Shown here: one piece after another, positions 24,295 to 31,286 of the stretch
Layout of the letters: each line of letters starts with the position of its first letter
Numbering within the stretch: position 1 is the stretch's first letter
Source of the DNA: an uncultured Clostridia bacterium
Lineage (GTDB): Bacteria; Bacillota; Clostridia; Christensenellales; UBA1242
DNA length: 38,277 bases
Assembly (NCBI GenBank): GCA_947591785.1
Contig: CANQDK010000011.1
Span: forward strand, 1-38,277
Reading direction: 5' to 3'
Translations under genes and position numbers: made by a program
Notes under the pieces: model-generated
What the model was told of the DNA's origin: nothing
The model's database searches: none
What the model saw: the letters and a program-made list of their open reading frames with translations, nothing else

Positions 24295-25459
24295 CGTTCT
24301 TTCTCCTTACAATTTCATTCAGTCGAGTCAACAATGCTTTTGTGCTTTCTTCCCATGTGAAGCCACCAAGAGTGTTTTGAGCATTTATGCCAACTTGTCT
24401 TAGTTTTTCTCTGTCTGAAATTGCTTCTTCAATTCTTTTTGCGAAAGCTTCAACATTGTCGTCTGACAAATATCCGTTTTCTTCATCAACTATTTCATAG
24501 CCAGCACATGAGCCTTTGATAAAAACACCTGGGGTGCGATAGCAAGCAGCCTCAACTTTGACAAGTGCGAAATTATCATAAAGAGATGGAAAAAGGAAAA
24601 GGTCGCTTCTTGCATATAACAGTGGAAGCATTTCCCTTTCAACGAAACCAAGAAATTTAATGCAGTCATCAAGTCCCAATTTGTGAGTAAGCTTTTTAAG
24701 TTTCTTTAAATCTGCACCTTTTCCTGTGATATAAAATTTGAAGGCGATATTCTTGTCGTGTAAGATTTTCAAACTTTTGATTATCATATCAATGCGTTTG
24801 AGTTTCATAACTCTTCCAACATACAAGAAAACCAAATCGTCTTCGTTTAAACCAAGTTTTTCATTTGCTTTTAGACGCAGTGAGTCAACATCGTCCACTC
24901 TTTTGAATTCGTGTCCAAATGGAAGATATGTCACTTTGCCTTTATATCCACAATGTCTTGCTTGCTCTTCTACGAGTGGCGAAAGACAAAAAACTTCATC
25001 AAATTTGTTGTAAATTCGTCCTAGATATTTCTCAAAAATAGTAGTCAGAAACTTAAATTTGACAACATCTTTGACAATCATAGCCATATTTGAGTGAAAG
25101 GTTGTAACAATAGGGATATTGTGTTTTTTTGCATACTTTAAAAGAAAGCTCGACATATTGAAAGGGGAGTGTAGATGTATGATATCGTAGTCTTGTTTCT
25201 TTAATTCTGCTTTAAATTTTCTGTCAAGTTTTGGAAAACCATAATATTGATTTAAAATAGGTATGTGAATACTTTTGCAACGGATAATTTTGTAAGGGAA
25301 CTTGTCATCTCCCCCCCCCGCTTTGTTTTTGGGTACGGCTGCAAAAACTTCATTTGATTTGCTTAAATTTAAACAATAGTTATGCATGCATTGAATAACA
25401 CCATCAACGTCTGGAAGGTAAACGTCCATAGCTTCCAAAATTTTAAGTGGTTTTTCCAT
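24278..25459 (-). CDS. Family 4 glycosyltransferase with a nine-G run near the 5' end
   Basis: A 393-residue GT-B fold enzyme of family GT4. The N-terminal half has D-V-D-G-V-I-Q (the acceptor-side loop) and H-S-P-F and F-H-S-N motifs. The C-terminal half has Y-V-G-R-V-M-K-L-K-R, the F-L-G-F strand and the S-L-Y-D-N-F-A-L-V-K-V-E-A donor motif, with the Glu used to bind the nucleotide-sugar ribose. It is probably cytoplasmic and membrane-associated, adding a sugar to a lipid-linked glycan; heptose is a natural donor because the GDP-heptose genes follow at once. A nine-base G run (25319-25311) encodes A47-G50 in K-A-G-G-G-D-D. A one-base slip would truncate the enzyme near residue 50. A good AAGGAG precedes the ATG. 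The actual donor and acceptor are unknown. Confidence 0.87.
   Translation of the reverse strand: MEKPLKILEAMDVYLPDVDGVIQCMHNYCLNLSKSNEVFAAVPKNKAGGGDDKFPYKIIRCKSIHIPILNQYYGFPKLDRKFKAELKKQDYDIIHLHSPFNMSSFLLKYAKKHNIPIVTTFHSNMAMIVKDVVKFKFLTTIFEKYLGRIYNKFDEVFCLSPLVEEQARHCGYKGKVTYLPFGHEFKRVDDVDSLRLKANEKLGLNEDDLVFLYVGRVMKLKRIDMIIKSLKILHDKNIAFKFYITGKGADLKKLKKLTHKLGLDDCIKFLGFVEREMLPLLYARSDLFLFPSLYDNFALVKVEAACYRTPGVFIKGSCAGYEIVDEENGYLSDDNVEAFAKRIEEAISDREKLRQVGINAQNTLGGFTWEESTKALLTRLNEIVRRKNDANKK
25311..25319 (-). repeat. Nine-base poly-G run (simple repeat) inside the glycosyltransferase gene
   Basis: Nine consecutive C on the plus strand (G on the coding strand), about 140 bases into the gene. Together with 6077-6085 it is one of only two G/C runs this long in the window. 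Confidence 0.85.
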
Positions 25460-25561
25460 AATATTTCTCCTTAAAAATAAAATTTTTGCTTGATTGTCAG
25501 TTTGTAAAAATGAAAAGATTTTTTATAGGAAATTCACAAAAAGTTTTTCTAATCAGTCTTA

Positions 25562-25703
25562 AAGGGGATTGTCTTTTTTCAAAGAAACCTATTCTTTTGC
25601 GAAGATGACATCGTGAGCCAATTTTTTGATAGATTTGTAATCAACCATTAAAACACTAAATCCAAGACTGAGAAAAGTGTTTTTTTACCATTCATAAATT
25701 TGT
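25562..25703 (-). pseudogene. Short reading frame broken by a one-base slip in a poly-A run (leader ORF or gene remnant)
   Basis: On the minus strand an ATG near 25695 starts M-N-G-K-K and then, at a seven-A run (about 25680-25686), the open frame ends 10 codons later. In the neighbouring frame an equally protein-like stretch continues: T-F-L-S-L-G-F-S-V-L, then M-V-D-Y-K-S-I-K-K-L-A-H and a few more residues to TAG. One extra A in the run would join them into about 35 codons. It may be a leader peptide of the heptose operon or a decayed small gene. The frame is also open further upstream, but the promoter at 25750-25779 lies there. Confidence 0.35.
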
Positions 25704-25749
25704 AATTACCTTTTTGAAAATTCTCAAAAGCTTTTATAATTCCAATAAT

Positions 25750-25779
25750 AGTATAACTTGCCTTGACGAAAATTGTCAA
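25750..25779 (-). promoter_or_regulatory. Probable promoter of the glycosyltransferase-heptose operon
   Basis: On the minus strand a perfect TTGACA (25779-25774), an 18-bp spacer and TATACT (25755-25750). It is the best -35 match in the window. The first sure gene downstream is the glycosyltransferase, 285 bases away, and no better promoter was found nearer. Confidence 0.6.
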
Positions 25780-25950
25780 ATCTTTTTTCAAAACAAAATT
25801 GATTAATTTAAAGTGATTAAGATACAAAGAAAACCAACACAAAGGTTTGGATTGTTATTATTTGAAGGAAATTAAATAATTTTAATTTATAACATAATTT
25901 TTATTTATAAAGAGTGTTTATTAAAGTATTTATAAAGCAATAATTAAATA

Positions 25951-25975
25951 AAAGCCACCTCAAATGGTGACTTTA
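25951..25975 (-). terminator. Isolated terminator-like hairpin
   Basis: A 9-bp stem with one mismatch (25951-25959 with 25966-25974) and a T-rich run on the minus strand. No minus-strand gene lies directly upstream, so its role is unclear. Confidence 0.4.
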
Positions 25976-26152
25976 TTTGTGGTGGAAAAAGTGAGTGCTT
26001 AATGTTTTTACAAATAATTTAAAGAGTAATCTATTTTTATTAAATCACACTTCAAATTCTAAATATACAAGTGTTTTATGATAAAAAGCTAAAAAAGTCG
26101 TGTTTTATAAATGAAAAATGCTTTTTTAGGCGAGTTTTATTCATATTTTTGC

Positions 26153-26183
26153 TTGCTTTTGAGAGGGGGTAATATTGTATAAT
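26153..26183 (+). promoter_or_regulatory. Probable promoter of the MoxR operon
   Basis: TATAAT at 26178-26183. The best -35 candidate is TTGCTT (26153-26158), with a long 19-bp spacer. AAGGAGAG precedes the first ATG. Confidence 0.5.
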
Positions 26184-26228
26184 AGAAGCGAAACAGAATA
26201 AAACTAACTTGAAAGAGAAGGAGAGAAA

Positions 26229-27308
26229 ATGGTAAACGACGAAGATGTAAAATTGTTTAGCGAGATGATAAAAAATATTTTTGCACAAATCGAACGCGAT
26301 ATTGTTGGGCAGCATGAAGTTATTGAAGGCACAATTATTGCTATGGTTGCTGGTGGGAATGTGCTGCTGGAGGGTGTTCCAGGTGTAGGAAAAACAAGAC
26401 TTGTGCGTTCCCTCGCAAGAGTTTTTGATTTGCCTTTTTCGCGTATTCAATTTACTCCTGACCTAATGCCTGCAGACGTGACAGGCACGAATATCATAGT
26501 TCAAGACGAAAAGGGCAATTCAGCCTTTCAATTTCAGCCTGGTCCAATTTTTTCAAATATTATTTTAGCTGATGAAATCAATCGTGCAACACCAAAAACT
26601 CAGTCGGCACTTCTTGAAGCAATGCAGGAGCATAAAGTGACAGTTATGGGTGTGTCAAGACAACTTAGTGAACCTTTTTTTGTGCTTGCAACACAGAATC
26701 CAATTGAGCAAGATGGAACTTACCCGTTGCCTGAGGCACAACTTGACAGATTTATGTTTAAACTTATCGTCACAAACCCTGAGCCAGAAGAATTGAAATC
26801 AATCATAACTATGACGCAAAAAACGATGCAAGAAACTGCTGAAAAAGCCTGTTCTGGCAAAAAATTAATGGATATGCGGAAAACTGCAAATGAAATTCTT
26901 GTGGCAGACTCGGTGCTTGACTATACAATCAAACTGTGTGCAGCGACTCAGCCAGATGGCAAATATGCATCTGAAACAGCAAAGAAATATATTCGTTTTG
27001 GCGTTAGTCCACGTGCAGGTCAAGCACTTATTTCTTCGGCAAAAGTGCTGGCACTTTTAAACGGCAGATTCAATGTGTCCTATAGCGATATAAACAAACT
27101 GGCATATCCTGTTCTTCGTCACAGAATCAAACTTAACTTTGAGGCCATCTCATCTCGCATAATGCCAGATGAAATTATCACAATGATATTAAACGAGATT
27201 TCTGGCAAAAAGGTGGAAAAGTCTAATGGTGGAAGGAGCAATGTTTCAGAATCATCCGTAGATGTGACAAAAAACGAAAAGAAAGGAATATTTAGGAGAA
27301 ATAAATGA
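26229..27308 (+). CDS. MoxR-family AAA+ ATPase
   Basis: A 359-residue AAA+ protein of the MoxR type. Walker A is E-G-V-P-G-V-G-K-T (48-56), Walker B is L-A-D-E-I-N-R (113-119), and the sensor region is A-T-Q-N-P-I-E-Q-D-G. P-L-P-E-A-Q-L-D-R-F is typical of MoxR. Residues after about 330 are a polar, lysine-rich tail that is not part of the fold. MoxR ATPases act as chaperones that mature partner proteins carrying VWA domains, and the VWA genes are encoded here in the same operon. Its TGA stop overlaps the ATG of the DUF58 gene (ATGA). Confidence 0.92.
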   Translation: MVNDEDVKLFSEMIKNIFAQIERDIVGQHEVIEGTIIAMVAGGNVLLEGVPGVGKTRLVRSLARVFDLPFSRIQFTPDLMPADVTGTNIIVQDEKGNSAFQFQPGPIFSNIILADEINRATPKTQSALLEAMQEHKVTVMGVSRQLSEPFFVLATQNPIEQDGTYPLPEAQLDRFMFKLIVTNPEPEELKSIITMTQKTMQETAEKACSGKKLMDMRKTANEILVADSVLDYTIKLCAATQPDGKYASETAKKYIRFGVSPRAGQALISSAKVLALLNGRFNVSYSDINKLAYPVLRHRIKLNFEAISSRIMPDEIITMILNEISGKKVEKSNGGRSNVSESSVDVTKNEKKGIFRRNK

Positions 27309-28198
27309 AAGGGATTTATTTCACAGACGACTTTTTTGACCGTTTAGAACGCCTCGCATTAAACTTTCCAACCACTCTTACAGGATATTTTGGAGGCAAG
27401 CACAGGATAAACAAATATGGGCAAACTATCGAGTTTGCTGATTTTCGGCAGTATCAACCAGGCGATGATATTCGTCGAATAGATTGGAATCTTTATGCAC
27501 GACTTGGCAAGCATTTTTTAAAACTTTACACCGATGAAAGACAAATGCATATACGAATTTATATTGACTGTTCTGCATCTGTTGGCTTTTATTCTGACAA
27601 AGCTGAGTATGCTTTAGCACTTGCTGTGGCTTTTGGATACATGGCAGTGAGAAATAACGACAAAGTGTCATTTCATTTGCTCAAAGATGGCAATCAGAGT
27701 GACCCTTTTGGGCTTATTGTGGGCAAAAATTCTTTTTTCAGTGCGGTCGGCAAAGTGAAAGATATCACTTTTTCGGGGGAAACTGATTTCAGTGCAATAT
27801 CAAAGATTTCTGATATGGGCTCTAATGACGGTCTATCAGTTTTGATTTCAGACTTTCTTACAGACAACAGTTGGCAGAAGGCAGTTGACTACTTCCTTTT
27901 TAAAAAACAACAGGTGTTGGTATGTCAGGTGCTTGGAAAAGAAGAAGTTTCTCCTTCTTATAGTGGAAAGTTTGACCTTGTGGACTGTGAAGGGACTGGA
28001 AAGGGTGATACGCGGAATGTTCAACTTTCAATCACACGTGCTATGACTGAGGCGTATAAGAAAGAACTTGAAAAATATAAAGAAGAAATCAAAAAATTTT
28101 GTATTTCACGCGATGCTGCATTTTTATCGGTTGGAACAGATATTCCAATTGATAAAATAATTTATCGTGAACTTATGAATCTTGAACTAGTAAAATAA
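27305..28198 (+). CDS. DUF58 family protein
   Basis: A 297-residue DUF58 protein. The signature D-F-R-x-Y-x-P-G-D-D-I-R-R-I-D-W-N-x-x-A-R is complete at residues 46-66. It is followed by a VWA-like fold beginning with I-D-C-S-A-S (D88, S90, S92), a MIDAS-type metal site. Such proteins are regular partners of MoxR ATPases. Many DUF58 proteins have N-terminal membrane helices; this one has none, so it is probably cytoplasmic or recruited by the membrane proteins encoded downstream. It overlaps the MoxR gene by 4 bases, so the two are made together. Confidence 0.92.
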   Translation: MKGIYFTDDFFDRLERLALNFPTTLTGYFGGKHRINKYGQTIEFADFRQYQPGDDIRRIDWNLYARLGKHFLKLYTDERQMHIRIYIDCSASVGFYSDKAEYALALAVAFGYMAVRNNDKVSFHLLKDGNQSDPFGLIVGKNSFFSAVGKVKDITFSGETDFSAISKISDMGSNDGLSVLISDFLTDNSWQKAVDYFLFKKQQVLVCQVLGKEEVSPSYSGKFDLVDCEGTGKGDTRNVQLSITRAMTEAYKKELEKYKEEIKKFCISRDAAFLSVGTDIPIDKIIYRELMNLELVK

Positions 28199-28210
28199 AA
28201 GGAGTGAAGT

Positions 28211-29275
28211 GTGGATAAGTTGTTTGAAAAATATCGCAAACGATTGAAAGTTTTTGCAATTTTAAAGTCCATTTTGCTTGCACTTGCCATTGCATTCATC
28301 ATTATGGGCATAACTTCAAGCATAACTTGGATTGCCAAAGCATCAATTCCTATTGCCTTATCATTAGCATGTGGGCTTGGAGGTTTGACCTTTTTAGTTG
28401 CAATTTTTCCAATATATTTTAAACATTTTCGACCAACAACTGAGATTGTTGCAAAAAAACTTGATGCACTTGGATTTGAAGAACGCTACATAACTATGTA
28501 TGAGAACCAAGATAGGATGTCTTTTATGGCAAAATTGCAAAGAGAAGATGCAAAGAACAATCTTTCAAAGGTGCCAGTAAAGTGTTTAAAGTTTTCCATT
28601 GCAATTCCAGTAATAATGTTGCTTGCTTTTAGTGTTGTTTTTGCGGCTGGGACAACGACTGGGGCAATTCTGTCCGTTGTAAACTCATCATCAAGTGATG
28701 GTAATGTCAAACCTCCTGAGGACAAAAAAGAATATTTCACTGTGACTTATAAAGTTTTTGAAGAGGGGACAGGCACGATAGAAGGAGAACTTGTCCAAAA
28801 AGTTGAAAAGGGGCATTATACAACTTCAGTAACTGCTATTTCAGCGACTGGTTATAGGTTTTCAGGTTGGGTTGACGAAGAAAAAAACTTTTTAGCCAAT
28901 CAAAACAATCCACGAGCAGAGGTTAATGTGCATGAAAATTTAACAATTTTTGCATTATTTGAAGAAAAAAACAACTCTGACGATGATGACGATAACGAAA
29001 GTGGTGGCGGCGAAGGAGAAGGTGACAAAAAACCAGAACCTGGTGGAGGCGGCGGAGAAAATCCCGACTCTGGCGGTAGCCAAGGTGGAGGCGGCGAAGG
29101 AACTCCTGGAGGCGGCGAAGGACAGGGTCGCGAAAATAATAAGGTTATTGATGGGACTGTTGACTACAAAGACAATTTTGAACGTGATAAACTGGAACAA
29201 GAACTTGTGGATAAAGATTTTCCAGATGAACTTAAAGATATTTTGGGTGACTACTATGGCACTTTAAAACCATAA
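28211..29275 (+). CDS. Membrane protein with an InlB-type beta repeat and a Gly/Glu-rich linker
   Basis: A 354-residue protein from a GTG start (GGAGTG 5 bases upstream). Two hydrophobic segments lie in the first 70 residues, and a third at about 130-155. An InlB/Flg_new-type beta-grasp repeat (about 177-250, with T-V-T-Y-K-V-F and G-Y-R-F-S-G-W) follows. Then come a low-complexity acidic and Gly-rich stretch (about 255-308) and an acidic C-terminal segment ending D-I-L-G-D-Y-Y-G. The repeat is usually found in surface proteins, so it probably faces outside. It takes the place in the operon where other MoxR clusters have a membrane protein of similar size. It is well conserved in layout, but I do not recognise its function. 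Confidence 0.75.
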   Translation: MDKLFEKYRKRLKVFAILKSILLALAIAFIIMGITSSITWIAKASIPIALSLACGLGGLTFLVAIFPIYFKHFRPTTEIVAKKLDALGFEERYITMYENQDRMSFMAKLQREDAKNNLSKVPVKCLKFSIAIPVIMLLAFSVVFAAGTTTGAILSVVNSSSSDGNVKPPEDKKEYFTVTYKVFEEGTGTIEGELVQKVEKGHYTTSVTAISATGYRFSGWVDEEKNFLANQNNPRAEVNVHENLTIFALFEEKNNSDDDDDNESGGGEGEGDKKPEPGGGGGENPDSGGSQGGGGEGTPGGGEGQGRENNKVIDGTVDYKDNFERDKLEQELVDKDFPDELKDILGDYYGTLKP

Positions 29276-29302
29276 AATAAAGTTTACAAGAAGGAGACAA
29301 TT

Positions 29303-31273
29303 TTGATATTACGCTGGCTTTTGCCTATTGGGTTTGTTGGACTTTTGGCTATAGCAATACTTTTAGTAATCTATTTGTTAAGGCCTCAATATAGGGAAAA
29401 ACGCATTTCCGCTACCGTTGTTTGGAAACGCGTTGTTTTGCACACAAAAAAACAGCGTCTTATGCTTACAAATATATTTATTTTTCTGGTTCAAGCATTA
29501 GTTTTGGCCATTATTGCAGTCGGATTTGCTGAGCCTAGACTCTATTCAAAAAAACAGATTTCTCCTGACAGCGAATATGTTGTGATTTTAGATGCTTCGG
29601 CAAGTATGCGTGCAAAATCATCTGCAAGCGGTGATTCTCGCTTTGAAAGGGCAGTTGTAAATGCAACAGACAAGATTAAAGATTTTTTTTCAAAAGCCGA
29701 AAGTGGTGCGGTTTCTGTGATTATCGCTGACAGCAATCCATCATATCTCTTTTCAAATTTAAAAAAGGACGATGAAAAAGAAATTTATTCGCGTCTTAGC
29801 AGTGCAGAGTGTTCTTTGGAAGAAGGTCATCTTGACGATGCTATAACGCTTGCTGGCAAACATTTGGAAGAAAATCCTTATGCTAAAATTCTTTTTTACA
29901 CAGATACTCAGTTTGATAACCTTGGCACGGCTGTTGAAGTAATAAACATATCTGACAAAGAATATGAACAAAACATTGCTATTTTAGGTTGCACAGTAGG
30001 GAAAATCGACAACCAATATGCTTTTGAAATTGTGCTTGGTGCTTATGGAAATGTAACACGAAGGTGTAATGTTTCTGTTGATATCACTGGTGCCGACAAC
30101 GGAGAAGGCAAGAAGAATTTTCACCTTGAAGTCCCTGTTAATTTTGCAGTAAATGAAAACAGTCAATCATCCGAACAAATTCAGCGGGTGACAGTTATGG
30201 CGACAAATGAAAATTATGGTGGACAACCAGACTGGTTTTTTGATGTTTATGACGAAACTAAAATTTCGATTCCAAACCTTAATGATTCGATTCCAGACGA
30301 TGACCAATTTTATGTTTATGGGGGAATACGCGACACAATTAAGGTTGAGTATTGGAGTAATGATGCTAACAGTTTTTGGCAATTAGGTTTTAACAACCTT
30401 GCTGTCAATATGAACAAATCGAGAGATATATTATTTCGTGAGATTTATCAAGAACAAGGTATGAAGGCAGAAAATCAGGGGTTTGATTTTTATATTTTTG
30501 AGCATTCCATACCAAGTGAAGTGTTACAAGCGGGACTTCCAACTGATGGAGTTGTGTTGCTTGCAGACCCAGATAATACGCTTGACAGTGCAAATATAGG
30601 GCTTTCGTTCAATCAAACGGTGAAAATTCCTGCCACTGCTTGTGTTAGTGGCGAATATCATCAACTTCTTCAATATATGGAGCCAAGCAAAATACATTTA
30701 ACTCAATATTCCAAGATTACAGTGAAAGATGATTCTTTCAAGCCAGTGATTTTTATTGATGGCAACCCAGCGTTGTTTGTGAAAGATACACCTTCGTCTA
30801 AAATGATTGTGCTGCCATTTAGTATTAATATGTCCGATTTTTATGGAGAACAGTTTCAAATTTTTCTGTATAATCTTGTCAACTACTTTATGCCTATAAC
30901 ACTTGATAAATTTGATTTTGAGCTTGGCGAAAAAACACAATTCAACTGTAAGGGCGAACTTATTGAAATTGAACATAATGGAAATACACAAAAATTTGTT
31001 GATTTTCCGTCAGAATTTTCTTTTGACGATGTTGGAACTTATACTTTCACAACCACCTTTGGGCTTGTCAAAAAAGATGAAGTTCGACGAGCATACGTTC
31101 ATGTAGCAACATCAGAGAGTAATCTGTTTGCTACATCAGATTTTCGCATAAATCTAAGCAGTAAAGAACTCTCCGAAGAGGATAAAGGAGAAGATTTCTT
31201 TATTTGGTTTGCTGTGTTATCACTTATTCTTATGGTGCTTGAGTGGTATTTACAGTTTAAATATATTTTATAA
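29303..31273 (+). CDS. BatA-like membrane protein with VWA domain
   Basis: A 656-residue protein translated from TTG with AAGGAG 8 bases upstream. There are two N-terminal membrane helices (about 5-25 and 55-75) with the BatA-type segment between them. A VWA domain then starts V-V-I-L-D-A-S-A-S-M (D97, S99, S101), so the MIDAS metal site is intact. Residues 250-590 are beta-rich and unrecognised, and a membrane helix lies at the C-terminus (about 632-650). BatA-type proteins belong to aerotolerance/envelope-stress operons with MoxR and DUF58; their exact job is not settled. The gene is 27 bases from its upstream neighbour and is followed at once by the next VWA gene. Confidence 0.85.
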   Translation: MILRWLLPIGFVGLLAIAILLVIYLLRPQYREKRISATVVWKRVVLHTKKQRLMLTNIFIFLVQALVLAIIAVGFAEPRLYSKKQISPDSEYVVILDASASMRAKSSASGDSRFERAVVNATDKIKDFFSKAESGAVSVIIADSNPSYLFSNLKKDDEKEIYSRLSSAECSLEEGHLDDAITLAGKHLEENPYAKILFYTDTQFDNLGTAVEVINISDKEYEQNIAILGCTVGKIDNQYAFEIVLGAYGNVTRRCNVSVDITGADNGEGKKNFHLEVPVNFAVNENSQSSEQIQRVTVMATNENYGGQPDWFFDVYDETKISIPNLNDSIPDDDQFYVYGGIRDTIKVEYWSNDANSFWQLGFNNLAVNMNKSRDILFREIYQEQGMKAENQGFDFYIFEHSIPSEVLQAGLPTDGVVLLADPDNTLDSANIGLSFNQTVKIPATACVSGEYHQLLQYMEPSKIHLTQYSKITVKDDSFKPVIFIDGNPALFVKDTPSSKMIVLPFSINMSDFYGEQFQIFLYNLVNYFMPITLDKFDFELGEKTQFNCKGELIEIEHNGNTQKFVDFPSEFSFDDVGTYTFTTTFGLVKKDEVRRAYVHVATSESNLFATSDFRINLSSKELSEEDKGEDFFIWFAVLSLILMVLEWYLQFKYIL

Positions 31274-31286
31274 AAGGAGGGGCAAA

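Larger units (their letters stand above)
25460..26228. other. 769-bp intergenic region: leader of the heptose operon and promoter of the MoxR operon
   Basis: The left part (25460-25749) appears to be a transcribed leader of the minus-strand heptose operon (promoter 25750-25779), with a short frameshifted reading frame, described separately. Minus-strand segments at 25670-25659 and 25570-25554 can pair over 12 bp with a 5-nt bulge, enclosing that reading frame. The right part holds a lone T-tailed hairpin (about 25951-25975) and the MoxR promoter. I saw no other gene in 25860-26150. Confidence 0.55.

Noticed and set aside
25680-25686. Seven-A run as a phase-variation switch
   Set aside because: A runs of this length are everywhere in this DNA, so length alone is not evidence. 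Only the frame change across it is notable, and it is reported as a leader or remnant.
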